NCBI GenBank assembly: GCA_001516025.1
Contig: LOEU01000025.1
Coordinates: 111,923-175,922 of the forward strand
Length of the DNA stretch: 64,000 nucleotides
Source of the DNA: a bacterium BRH_c32
GTDB taxonomy: Bacteria; Bacteroidota; Ignavibacteria; Ignavibacteriales; Melioribacteraceae
Direction of reading: 5' to 3'
The notes beneath the pieces were generated by a model, which was not told the origin of the DNA, did not search any database, and saw nothing but the letters and a program-made list of their open reading frames with translations. Shown here piece after piece: positions 55,695 through 64,000 of this stretch; the first letter of the stretch is position 1, and each line of letters opens with the position of its first letter. Both the position numbers and the translations under genes were made by a program.

Positions 55695-57051
55695 TTAAGA
55701 AACCAAGTGAATGAAGTTTTTCCTTAAAAATCTGCTGCTGTTCATATTCTCCATGAACCAAAATATAATTTTGCATTCTGCTTTTATCAAACTTATCTGC
55801 ATAATTATAAAGTTCATCTGCATCTGCATGAGCACTAAATGATTCCATTACAACTACTTCTGCTTTTAGATCATATTCATCGCCGAAAATTTTAATTCTT
55901 TTTTCGCCGTCAATTATTCTTCTGCCTAATGTATGAACCGCCGAGTAGCCAACCATTAAAATGATATTATTAGGATCACCGACATTATTTGCAAGATGAT
56001 GTAGAATTCTTCCTGCTTCGCACATTCCGGAGCTTGAAATTATAATTAGCGGTCCTTTTTTTTCATTTAGTCTTTTTGAATCTTCGACGTCAGTAATGTA
56101 AGTAAGTTTTTTGAAACCGAAAGGGTCTTCTTCTTTAAGTAAGAATTGGACAGTTTCGTAATCGAAGCATTCAGGGTGCATTCTAAATACATCAGTAGCA
56201 TTTACAGAAAGAGGACTATCAACATAAGTTGGGATAGGTATTAATTTAGTTCTGTCATAAATTCTATTTAATGCGAAAACGATCTCTTGAGTTCTTCCTA
56301 CGCTAAAAGCAGGAATGATAATTTTACTTTTATTTTTCATTGCACGTCTTACGACTTCTTCCAATTGAGCTTCGGAATTAAGTGCATTCTCGTGCATTCT
56401 TCCTCCGTAAGTACTTTCCGAAATAAATAGATCGACATTCGGAATATGTTCAGGGTCTTTTAATATCGGCAGATTATTTCTTCCGAGATCTCCGGAGAAA
56501 CCAAGTTTAATTATTTTATCATCTTCTTTTATTGTAAGAAGGACTGAAGCCGAACCGAGGATATGACCTGCATCGAAAAATGCTAATTTAATACCGGGAG
56601 CAATTTCTCTTTCGCGATGGTAATTCATTCCTACAAACATTCCTAATGTTGCCAGAGCATCGTCTTGTGTATATAAGGGTTCAAAAAGATTTTGCCCTCG
56701 CTTCTTTCTTCTTTTATTTACATACTCAACATCTTTTTCTTGAATATGAGCACTATCTTGAAGCATAACAGCAGCCAAGTCTCTTGTTGCAAATGTGGAA
56801 TAAATATCTCCTTTAAAACCTTTTCTTACAATCGTAGGGAGATTACCTGAATGGTCAATATGAGCATGTGATAGAATTATAAAATCAAGTTCTTTTGGAT
56901 CGAATAGATCAAATGTTCTGTTTATTTCAAATGCTATTTTTCTTTTTCCCTGATACATTCCGCAATCGAGCAAAAACTTTTTACCATTAGTTTCAATCAA
57001 GTGCATAGAACCCGTAACAGTACGTGCAGCACCAACAAAAGTAATTTTCAT
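55654..57051 (-). CDS. Beta-CASP metallo-beta-lactamase-fold RNA hydrolase
   Basis: This 465-residue protein has the MBL zinc motif LSHAHIDHSGNLP at about 57-69, FDAGHILGSASVLL at about 161-174, then a beta-CASP domain (about 235-360). The last motif SFSAHADADELYNY carries two further His residues. The family resembles archaeal and bacterial CPSF73-like nucleases and probably cleaves RNA. Its stop codon lies inside the downstream barrel gene. The AI-2E transporter gene is 5 bp upstream. Confidence 0.92.
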   Translation of the reverse strand: MKITFVGAARTVTGSMHLIETNGKKFLLDCGMYQGKRKIAFEINRTFDLFDPKELDFIILSHAHIDHSGNLPTIVRKGFKGDIYSTFATRDLAAVMLQDSAHIQEKDVEYVNKRRKKRGQNLFEPLYTQDDALATLGMFVGMNYHREREIAPGIKLAFFDAGHILGSASVLLTIKEDDKIIKLGFSGDLGRNNLPILKDPEHIPNVDLFISESTYGGRMHENALNSEAQLEEVVRRAMKNKSKIIIPAFSVGRTQEIVFALNRIYDRTKLIPIPTYVDSPLSVNATDVFRMHPECFDYETVQFLLKEEDPFGFKKLTYITDVEDSKRLNEKKGPLIIISSSGMCEAGRILHHLANNVGDPNNIILMVGYSAVHTLGRRIIDGEKRIKIFGDEYDLKAEVVVMESFSAHADADELYNYADKFDKSRMQNYILVHGEYEQQQIFKEKLHSLGFLNVTIPARGETISI

Positions 57052-57056
57052 TTTTT

Positions 57057-58115
57057 CTAAGCCTTTATAATTTTATAGTTTTTGTATCCATAATAGATCT
57101 CCTTAGCTGCGGTTTTTATTACTGTGGCAATTGGAATTGCTAGAAGCATACCAATAACTCCGAGCAAACTGCTCCCCGCAATTATTAAAACGATTATTGC
57201 AATAGGATGGAAATCGGTGCTTTTGGAAAATACATTCGGTTGTATGAATCCATTGTCAATCGTATAAATAATTAAGAACATTACAATAATACTTGGGAGC
57301 ATAGATAAATCACCAAATTGAACTACAGAAATAATTATAGCCGGAATTCCTCCTATTATCGGACCGAAATAAGGAATAAGATGACCAATTCCGGCAACTA
57401 CTCCGATAGAAACAGAATTATTAATTCCAAGTATTGAAAGACCTAAAGCACTAAGGAACCCTACTAAAAACGCATCAAGTATCCATCCCCTTACGAATCT
57501 TCCTAGCTGAATCGATATCTTTCTTATTACCCAATAAGATACTTCGAAATATCTATTAGGCATTATATTGATAATACCTTTCGTAATTGTTTTTTTATCT
57601 TTTAAGAAAAAGAAAATTAAAAATGGTACAATTACAAAAAGAGTAAGGAGAGATATTATACTGGAAATAAAAGCAGATAAATTATTTACTAAATTATAAA
57701 TAGAATTTGTTAATAAGTTTTGAATCTTCAGAACTAATTCGGAAGAATTAACAAATGGAACAAACTTCTTAAAAAAGATTTCTAGCTGACCTGAATAGTT
57801 ATCAATACTTTCTTTACTAAGAGTAGAAATGATAGTATTAAACTGTCCCATAATTTTCGGAATTAAAATCCAGATGCCAAGAGCGATAGCTAAACCGGCA
57901 GAAATGACAACTATAAAAACCGATAATAAACGTGGTAATCCACTCTCTTCAATAAGATCGACAATAGGATTGAATATCATTGCTACAAGCAGGGAGATTG
58001 TTACGATTACAATTATATCAATGAATATATATGCTAAATAGAGGAATAATAATAACGATGCAGCTATTCCGGAAAACCGAATAATTTTTCTGATATATAA
58101 TTCTTTCGTTGTCAT
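57057..58115 (-). CDS. AI-2E family transporter (PerM/TqsA-like membrane protein)
   Basis: This 352-residue inner-membrane protein has about seven to eight helices. It includes SGIAASLLLFLYLAYIFIDI at the N-terminus, a central extracytoplasmic or amphipathic segment (about 90-155), and the conserved GIGHLIPYFGPIIGGIPAII. Members are exporters or permeases of poorly known substrate; the AI-2 name comes from E. coli TqsA. It leads the operon with the metallo-hydrolase and barrel genes. Confidence 0.92.
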   Translation of the reverse strand: MTTKELYIRKIIRFSGIAASLLLFLYLAYIFIDIIVIVTISLLVAMIFNPIVDLIEESGLPRLLSVFIVVISAGLAIALGIWILIPKIMGQFNTIISTLSKESIDNYSGQLEIFFKKFVPFVNSSELVLKIQNLLTNSIYNLVNNLSAFISSIISLLTLFVIVPFLIFFFLKDKKTITKGIINIMPNRYFEVSYWVIRKISIQLGRFVRGWILDAFLVGFLSALGLSILGINNSVSIGVVAGIGHLIPYFGPIIGGIPAIIISVVQFGDLSMLPSIIVMFLIIYTIDNGFIQPNVFSKSTDFHPIAIIVLIIAGSSLLGVIGMLLAIPIATVIKTAAKEIYYGYKNYKIIKA

Positions 58116-58243
58116 CTTTTCTTCTTATTAATATTATGCAATATTCTGATTTATAATAATAATTTCAATTAAAATATGGAATAACTTACTCCCCATTTTT
58201 TTATATTTACGTAATAAAATTAATATTTAAACATAGGATAAAA

Positions 58244-59224
58244 ATGGCAGATATTGAACTACTAAATCAAATACGCGAAAAAGCATCGCAAAAGAAAAAA
58301 ACTATTGTATTACCTGAATCACACGACGAACGTGTTTTAAGAGCCGCAGAGATACTTGTAAAAGAAAAAACCTGTAATGTAATTACTTTAGGCAATGAAG
58401 AAAAAATCCGCACCGATGCTAAAAAACTTGGATTGGATTTATCGGGTGTAAGAATAATTGATCCTGAGAAATCAGAAAAATTAAGCGACTTTTCAAATAT
58501 TTTTTATAACAAGAGAAAACACAAAGGTGTTACGATAGAGCAAGCGCGTGAAACAATTAAAAGAGATATCTTCTTTGCAGGCATGATGGTGGCTGAAGGT
58601 ATGGCTGATGGAAGTGTCGGTGGATCATTCGCTACAACTGCTGATATTACAAGAGCAGGAATTTTTTGTGTAGGAATGAAAGAGGGTATTTCGATTTTAT
58701 CAAGTTTCTTTTTAATGGTATATCCCGAAAAGGCTTATAGCTTTGCTGATTGCGCCGTTAATCCCAATCCGGATGCTAGTCAATTAGCTGATATCGCAAT
58801 TTCTACCGCCGATAACCATAAAGCATTAACGGGAGACGAAGCTTATATAGCAATGCTTTCGTTTTCTACGAAGGGGAGCGCCGAACATGAATTGATCGAT
58901 AAAGTTCGTGTCGCTACGCAGTTTGTAAGGGAGAGAAGACCGGACTTAAATGTTGATGGTGAACTTCAGTTTGATGCTGCGATTGTTGAAGGTGTAGGAA
59001 AGAAGAAAGCACCTGAAAGCAGTGTTGCAGGAAGAGCAAATGTATTGGTATTTCCCGATTTGAATGCAGGAAATATCGGTTATAAAATTGCTCAAAGATT
59101 AGGCGGTGCAGAGGCAGTCGGACCTGTTAATCAAGGCTTGAAAAGACCATTCTTCGATCTTAGCCGTGGATGCAGCGTGGAGGATATTGTAAATACTTCT
59201 GCTATTGCTGCCCTAATGTCTTAA
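58244..59224 (+). CDS. pta: Phosphate acetyltransferase
   Basis: Pta interconverts acetyl-CoA and acetyl phosphate. The 326-residue single-domain form shows KKKTIVLPESHDERVLRAAE, MMVAEGMADGSVGGSFATTA, MLSFSTKGSAEHELIDKV and RANVLVFPDLNAGNIGYKIA. It lacks the N-terminal P-loop/DRTGG extension of long Pta. No ackA is in the window. It stands alone and is followed by a terminator-like hairpin. Confidence 0.95.
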   Translation: MADIELLNQIREKASQKKKTIVLPESHDERVLRAAEILVKEKTCNVITLGNEEKIRTDAKKLGLDLSGVRIIDPEKSEKLSDFSNIFYNKRKHKGVTIEQARETIKRDIFFAGMMVAEGMADGSVGGSFATTADITRAGIFCVGMKEGISILSSFFLMVYPEKAYSFADCAVNPNPDASQLADIAISTADNHKALTGDEAYIAMLSFSTKGSAEHELIDKVRVATQFVRERRPDLNVDGELQFDAAIVEGVGKKKAPESSVAGRANVLVFPDLNAGNIGYKIAQRLGGAEAVGPVNQGLKRPFFDLSRGCSVEDIVNTSAIAALMS

Positions 59225-59242
59225 GAAATTTTCATAGATATT

Positions 59243-59300
59243 AAAAATCCCTTTTGCAAAATATTAGTAATAGTTCTATGCATTAGGGATTTTTTATTTT
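59243..59300 (+). terminator. Probable terminator after pta
   Basis: AAAAATCCCT (59243-59252) pairs with AGGGATTTTT (59285-59294) as a 10-bp stem around a 32-base loop, followed by TATTTT. The loop is long, which lowers confidence. From here to 59422 I see nothing else. Confidence 0.55.
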
Positions 59301-59422
59301 AAAATTTTTATTGCTTTCCTTGTTAATCATTATTCAGTGTCTAATCTTAATTATCTAAGTAAAATATTAGGTTAAAACCTTACTATTAATCAATATCACA
59401 AAAAGAATTTTCTTTATACCTA

Positions 59423-61672
59423 TCAAAATCTGTCCAAGATCGGTTGTTCATGGATGATTGCTATTTTTAGTACCTTCGTTTTGCCGAGTTCCGGCATTTC
59501 TATATAAGCTAAATAAAGACCGCCGGCTACCATATAACCTGCATCATTATTCAAATCCCACCTTACGAATTGTGATTCAGGATTTGTCTTTTCAATGTGA
59601 GCAACTAATTGTCCGGCTAAATTAAAAATTTTTATGGTTGCCTCGGCAGGCAAATGAGAAAATGTAACGAACCGTTGATATTTATTTATCTCCTGTGGAT
59701 TAGCTCCATAGTATGGGTTTGGGAATACATTTATTCGTGAAATATCTTCTTGAATAAATGCGGATTGTGGTGTAACTTCAATTACATCTATTGGATTTTC
59801 AAAAATATGTGAACCAAAAGGGGGTCTTTCGTTATATGAATATGCTGTAACTGCAAAGTAATATTTTTGTCCATAGTTCAAAGGTAAGTTGGCATTGAAT
59901 GCATCTTTATTAATTGTTATTGATCTTTTAATTCCCGAATCAGTGCCAAAAGCAATTACCTTATCAATATATACATTATTTATTTCGTCAAATTCTTTAT
60001 CAATAATTGATGTTACTCCGTTTTTAATATCAAAAGTAGCAATTAATTTAGCTTCAGAAAGGGGGAAGCCAGGAGCCGGGATCTGATAAATATTATACCC
60101 CTCGAAATTATATCCATACTTGGAATAACTCTCGGTTAGCATAACGGCAGTCGGGTCTTGATCCCATGATAATGTTATTTCACTTTCAGATGTTGTTACA
60201 TTAATTTGGGGCTTAGAAGGTGCGGCAATGAAATCAAAAAAATGATTATATAGAAATTGAGATACTTTTGAATACTCTTTCAATAATGTTACTGCTTGTA
60301 AATTATCGATACCCTTAGTTGCACCGGCAGCTATTTCAGCAAATACAATTTCTTGAGTATCGCCATAAGCCATATTAAATGGACCTGAAGCCAATCCAAA
60401 CGTTCGATTACCGGGTGAATGTATCTGACCGTCTATCCAGCCCGTTCTATCAATCGGATTTCCCGATAATGGGAATTTAGTTGGAAGACTTGTCTTGTGA
60501 TTTATTGGTAATTCACCTGTGTAGGCAAGTTTACCTTGAAATAAATTGTAAAAAGCCAGTGTACCGGTTTGGTAGACTTCTTGTGAAGGATAAGTATAAA
60601 TATTATCACCATTAACCGTAAAATAAAATGCAGTCATCCCGAGATTCTTTTTCCCAGATATATATTTATTTTTGAAATTCGCAGTGTCTGAAGGTGTGCC
60701 TTCTATAATTGGTCCTTGAACTATCTTAAATCCCACTGCAGGTACATTTACTTCATAAACAGGATCAATTGAATTGGAATTATATCCAAAACCCAGCCCT
60801 AATGTGGTATCACAACCTACGTAATCATCACTAGCATTACCAACATCAATATCCGACCAGATAGAAACATACATATCTGTAAATGATTTTTCTTCTAAAT
60901 TTTTATTAATAAGAATATATTTTCTAAAAAGCATATTCCCGAGAGGACCATCAGTATTATAGCCCCAGACTGTTACTTGCTCTTCTATTCCCAAAGGAAG
61001 CGAACCATATAAAAATTCAGTAGCCCTTGGATCAAAATCATTACAGACAAACCAAATTGTTTGATCTGCTCCGGGTACTCCGGGAATATCGATCTTTGGT
61101 TCATAAATTCCATTTTTATTTATATCATCAAAAGGTGTTCCTTGATCCGCAGGCCATTCCATCCAATCTTTTTTATACTTTTCTCTCACCTCGTTTTGAT
61201 CTTTACCGTCTCCATCACTAACTTCATTTTTAAGATTCGCATTTGCATAGTCCGGTCTTACTCGATAGATTCTTACATCAGGTTCATTTGGATTGACAGC
61301 TTCCCATTTACCGGTTGAATTTTTAATTACTCTTCCGGGTACTGTCCCTTGCCGATAAACCGATCCGCCAACTCTTACTTTTCCATCCACTTTACCGCCC
61401 CATAAAAAACCGGATTGGAAAACTGCCCCCTTATTGCTTCCTTTGGGATAGATAAATCCCGAATTTCCGTTTTGATGTATATCCGATTCACCATCATTCT
61501 TAAACCATGTAGATATTCTATTGATGTTGAATTTGGTGTAAGATGGTTCGCCATTAATTTTAAAAATAGGCGAATTTATTCCGGCATCTTTTTCCTGCGA
61601 GAATAATTGGTTATTCGAAAAAAAAATTATTATAAGAAATAGATTTACGAAGATTGTAATTCTTTTATTCAT
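59423..61672 (-). CDS. Large secreted protein with T9SS/FlgD-like C-terminal domain, copy 1
   Basis: This 749-residue exported protein has a signal peptide (about 1-25, ending LFSQ). The middle holds repeated beta-rich segments (FLYGSLPLGIEEQVTVWGYN; DMYVSIWSDIDVGNASDDY) and a fibronectin-like stretch near 480-600. The C-terminal 90 residues (INVFPNPYYGANPQEINKYQ; EATIKIFNLAGQLVAHIE) match the FlgD-like/type IX secretion sorting domain common in Ignavibacteria. It is a close paralogue of the next upstream gene. Role: probably a surface protein; ligand unknown. Confidence 0.85.
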   Translation of the reverse strand: MNKRITIFVNLFLIIIFFSNNQLFSQEKDAGINSPIFKINGEPSYTKFNINRISTWFKNDGESDIHQNGNSGFIYPKGSNKGAVFQSGFLWGGKVDGKVRVGGSVYRQGTVPGRVIKNSTGKWEAVNPNEPDVRIYRVRPDYANANLKNEVSDGDGKDQNEVREKYKKDWMEWPADQGTPFDDINKNGIYEPKIDIPGVPGADQTIWFVCNDFDPRATEFLYGSLPLGIEEQVTVWGYNTDGPLGNMLFRKYILINKNLEEKSFTDMYVSIWSDIDVGNASDDYVGCDTTLGLGFGYNSNSIDPVYEVNVPAVGFKIVQGPIIEGTPSDTANFKNKYISGKKNLGMTAFYFTVNGDNIYTYPSQEVYQTGTLAFYNLFQGKLAYTGELPINHKTSLPTKFPLSGNPIDRTGWIDGQIHSPGNRTFGLASGPFNMAYGDTQEIVFAEIAAGATKGIDNLQAVTLLKEYSKVSQFLYNHFFDFIAAPSKPQINVTTSESEITLSWDQDPTAVMLTESYSKYGYNFEGYNIYQIPAPGFPLSEAKLIATFDIKNGVTSIIDKEFDEINNVYIDKVIAFGTDSGIKRSITINKDAFNANLPLNYGQKYYFAVTAYSYNERPPFGSHIFENPIDVIEVTPQSAFIQEDISRINVFPNPYYGANPQEINKYQRFVTFSHLPAEATIKIFNLAGQLVAHIEKTNPESQFVRWDLNNDAGYMVAGGLYLAYIEMPELGKTKVLKIAIIHEQPILDRF
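61299..61357. repeat. 59-bp identical block, copy in gene 1
   Basis: These 59 bases are identical to 63942-64000 in the paralogous gene. They encode the GKWEA-to-YRQGT segment on the minus strand. Flanking sequence has diverged, so this block stands out; the true length may be greater because the second copy runs to the window edge. Confidence 0.9.
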
Positions 61673-61723
61673 AAATCCTCCTGCAAACTAAATGCATAAG
61701 TTTTATCAATCCCTTTTGCGTCA

Positions 61724-64000
61724 TTAAAATCTATCCAAAATCTGCTGCTCCTGTATTATAGCAGCTTTAAGCACTTTTGTTGTCCCTAGATCGGGCATAT
61801 CGATATGAATAATATAAAGCCCACTGCCGACTTGATATCCGCCGTCATTTGTCAAAGTCCATCTCTGGAATTGTGTGTTCGGATCGTTCTTATCAATTGT
61901 TGTAATCAACTGTCCCGCAAGATTAAAAATGCGTATTGTAGCTTTTGCAGGAAGATGATTTATTGTAATAAAGCGCTGATATTTATTTATCTCCTGCGGA
62001 TTGCATCCGTAATATGGATTAGGAAAAACGTTTATATTTTCCGCATCTGCTTTTGCCAATTTATTGTCTTTTATTATTGAAGGAGATGTAAACTCAAAAA
62101 TATCTGAAATTTTATTTTGTTTTTCAATTTGAGATGGATTAAAAACAGATACAAGTAAACCGTCTATCAAAGGAGACGCTTCCCCAAGATTTTGATTTAC
62201 CCCCGATGCTAAAACAATATCCTTTGAAAGATTTGTAATTGTGTATGTAATTCCCAATGCTCCATTTTCTTGAAATGAAATTTGATACCTGTCGCCGGTT
62301 ACTAAAGTAGGATCGATTACCGTTACATTAAGATCACCGCTACTCGAACCTGAAGAATGAATACCATGAATAATTGCTCCCTGTTCTGCCGGATACCGAA
62401 CTCCGGGGTCTATTGATTTTGGAATCACTTCAATTATTTTTATAGGATTCTCATAAGTGTTTGGACTAAAAGGAGGATTGCTATTATATGTATATGAGGT
62501 AACTGCGAAGTAATATTTTTGACCATTATTAAGCGGAAGGTTACCATTAAAAGCATCATTTTTAATAGAAATATATCTTTTGATTCCCGAGTCCGATCCA
62601 AAAGCAGCAACATAATCCAACCAAAGATTTTTTTCATTATCATAATTTGAACCAATAATAGTCTTCACTCCGTTTTTTATATCAAAAGTAGCTATTCTTT
62701 TTGCTTCACTTTCGAGAGCAAAAAAGGAGGGAAGTTGATATACGTTATAACCTTCAAACCGGAACCCTGCAGCATTATAGTTTTCACCTTTATTAACGGC
62801 TTCAAAGTCTGAACCCCAAGATAAAATTATTTCTCTATCTATACCGGTAGCAATAACTTCGGGCTGCTCAGATGTACCCGGTAAATTAAATAAATTATCA
62901 TAAGCAAATTGTGCCGCAGCATCATAATCTTTTAATAAGGTAATTGCTTCTAAACGATCAACACCTCGAGTGGCTCCTGCTGCGATTTCAGCAATTATAA
63001 TTTCTTGTGTATCACCATAAGCCATATTAAAAGGACCGGAAGCAATACCAAATCGTCGGTCTGACTTATAAGTATCTAACCAGCCGGTACCTTTAACCGG
63101 GTCTCCTGAAAGAGGGAAATATGTTGGCTTTAATGTTATTGGGTCAATATGGGGCTGCTTAGTACTCGGTTTTAACCCTCTAAAATAATCATAAAATGCT
63201 AGTGTGCCTGTTACGTATATTCCTTGCGTTGGGTCACTATCTGCCGGGGCACTTTTATTGAAATAATAAAATGCCGTCATAGGAAGATTTTTTTTGCCGA
63301 TAATATATTTATTATTAAATATTGCTCTATCAGATGGAAGACCGGTTACAATAGGACCTTGCAGAAAATCAAATCCCACTGCAGGAACATTTTCTCCATA
63401 CACGGCATCTGTATTATCTCCATTATAAATATATGCTAAGCTCAATGTTGAATCGCAGCCTTGTAAATCATCAGAAGCATTTCCAAGGTCAGGATCGCTC
63501 CACATCGAAACATACATATCAGTGAATGGTTTTTCATCTATGTTTTTATTTATAATAATATATTTTCTAAAGAGCATATTGTTAAGAGCACCTTTAGTTT
63601 TATAGCCCCAAATAGTAACCTGTTCTTCGATGCCCATTGGAGGCGAACCATACATAAAGTCTGTCGTTTTGCTATCAAAATCATTACAAACAAACCAGAT
63701 TGTTTGATGAGAATCTTCTACTCCGGGTATATCAATATTAGGGTCATAAATACCATCCTTATTTACATCTTTATATGGAGCACCTTGAGCTACCGGCCAT
63801 TCCTTCCAATCTTTTTCATATTGTGCTCTTATTTCTTTCTCGGTTTTTCCATCACCGTCCTTTATCTCGGCACTAAGATCAGCCTTTTTATAATCGGGTC
63901 TTACTCTATAAATTCTTACATCAGGATCGTTTGGACTAACGGCTTCCCATTTACCGGTTGAATTTTTAATTACTCTTCCGGGTACTGTCCCTTGCCGATA
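61724..64000 (-). CDS. Large secreted protein with T9SS/FlgD-like C-terminal domain, copy 2 (5' truncated by the window)
   Basis: The frame is open to base 64000, so the first residues lie outside the window; an internal ATG at 63655 is not the true start. Visible codons start YRQGTVPGRVIKNSTGKWEA and align along the whole length with copy 1. Before the sorting domain it carries about 110 extra residues absent from copy 1 (from SIDPGVRYPAEQG to the region before ENINVFPNPYYG), including GDRYQISFQENGALGITYTI. The C-terminus (IFNLAGQLITTIDKND to ILDRF) matches copy 1. Confidence 0.85.
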   Translation of the reverse strand, partial: YRQGTVPGRVIKNSTGKWEAVSPNDPDVRIYRVRPDYKKADLSAEIKDGDGKTEKEIRAQYEKDWKEWPVAQGAPYKDVNKDGIYDPNIDIPGVEDSHQTIWFVCNDFDSKTTDFMYGSPPMGIEEQVTIWGYKTKGALNNMLFRKYIIINKNIDEKPFTDMYVSMWSDPDLGNASDDLQGCDSTLSLAYIYNGDNTDAVYGENVPAVGFDFLQGPIVTGLPSDRAIFNNKYIIGKKNLPMTAFYYFNKSAPADSDPTQGIYVTGTLAFYDYFRGLKPSTKQPHIDPITLKPTYFPLSGDPVKGTGWLDTYKSDRRFGIASGPFNMAYGDTQEIIIAEIAAGATRGVDRLEAITLLKDYDAAAQFAYDNLFNLPGTSEQPEVIATGIDREIILSWGSDFEAVNKGENYNAAGFRFEGYNVYQLPSFFALESEAKRIATFDIKNGVKTIIGSNYDNEKNLWLDYVAAFGSDSGIKRYISIKNDAFNGNLPLNNGQKYYFAVTSYTYNSNPPFSPNTYENPIKIIEVIPKSIDPGVRYPAEQGAIIHGIHSSGSSSGDLNVTVIDPTLVTGDRYQISFQENGALGITYTITNLSKDIVLASGVNQNLGEASPLIDGLLVSVFNPSQIEKQNKISDIFEFTSPSIIKDNKLAKADAENINVFPNPYYGCNPQEINKYQRFITINHLPAKATIRIFNLAGQLITTIDKNDPNTQFQRWTLTNDGGYQVGSGLYIIHIDMPDLGTTKVLKAAIIQEQQILDRF
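63942..64000. repeat. 59-bp identical block, copy in gene 2
   Basis: Identical to 61299-61357 and cut by the window end. It lies about 2.6 kb from its partner, in direct orientation. Confidence 0.9.

Noticed and set aside
63000..63655. Treating the ATG at 63655 as the start of secreted copy 2
   Set aside because: The frame stays open to base 64000 and encodes sequence homologous to the N-terminal part of copy 1, so it is an internal Met.

Overview
The window looks like chromosomal DNA from a member of the Ignavibacteria or a close relative in the Bacteroidota/Chlorobi group. The DNA is AT-rich and coding-dense. Two large secreted proteins end in a T9SS-type/FlgD-like C-terminal domain. Several promoters have the Bacteroidota form TTGAnn-N17-TAnnTTTG. 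The tmRNA tag (GEYNYALAA) is of the type I recall from Bacteroidota. Ribosomal protein S16 has a long charged tail. This assignment is inference from gene content; no 16S rRNA gene is present. Most of the window is housekeeping sequence, with no phage, IS element, CRISPR array or classical defence system.

Layout. 1-1099: end of atpA, then atpG (F1 ATPase). 1153-4793: ffh-rpsP-khpA-rimM-trmD-rplS (protein targeting and ribosome maturation), closed by a terminator. 4834-5601: lone MqnA-like protein. 5653-9963 (minus): add, a small unknown gene, hutU and serA in one tight operon (nucleoside, histidine and serine metabolism). 10121-11672: TPR protein and DUF3467 protein. 11738-18197: four-gene unit of a secreted protein, a FecR-domain protein, an outer-membrane barrel candidate and a CHASE2 adenylate cyclase, probably a cell-envelope signalling system. 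18198-20631 (minus): the two LptF/LptG-type permeases. 20769-24566: M20 peptidase, lipoprotein, YgfZ-like protein, cobalamin adenosyltransferase.

24570-24925: tmRNA, followed by a probable gene fragment (24970-25254) and about 500 bp of noncoding DNA, the only debris-like stretch. 25757-31618: dapF, an ABM-like small protein, a PHP protein, a TPR membrane protein, efp, accB, accC, gcvH. 31705-33914: guaA and radC. 34000-36035: coiled-coil lipoprotein, LysM protein, PhoH. 36073-40517: mazG (minus), ridA, a small secreted protein, a LytR_C protein, rsfS, argS. 40529-44544 (minus): comF, hemerythrin, a large VWA-type membrane protein, surE. 44647-51526: secreted protein, xseA, xseB, dxs, an oxidoreductase, and a PhoB/PhoR-like two-component pair. 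51637-52222: rplU-rpmA. 52275-58115 (minus): mdh with an RsbW-like kinase, then a barrel protein, a beta-CASP metallo-hydrolase and an AI-2E family transporter. 58244-59224: pta. 59423-64000 (minus): two tandem paralogous secreted proteins, the second running off the window.

The most interesting points are the FecR/barrel/CHASE2-cyclase cassette, the recurring promoter architecture (with a nearly leaderless dapF), the small unknown gene inside the add-hutU-serA operon, the debris beside tmRNA, and the tandem surface-protein pair sharing a 59-bp identical block.
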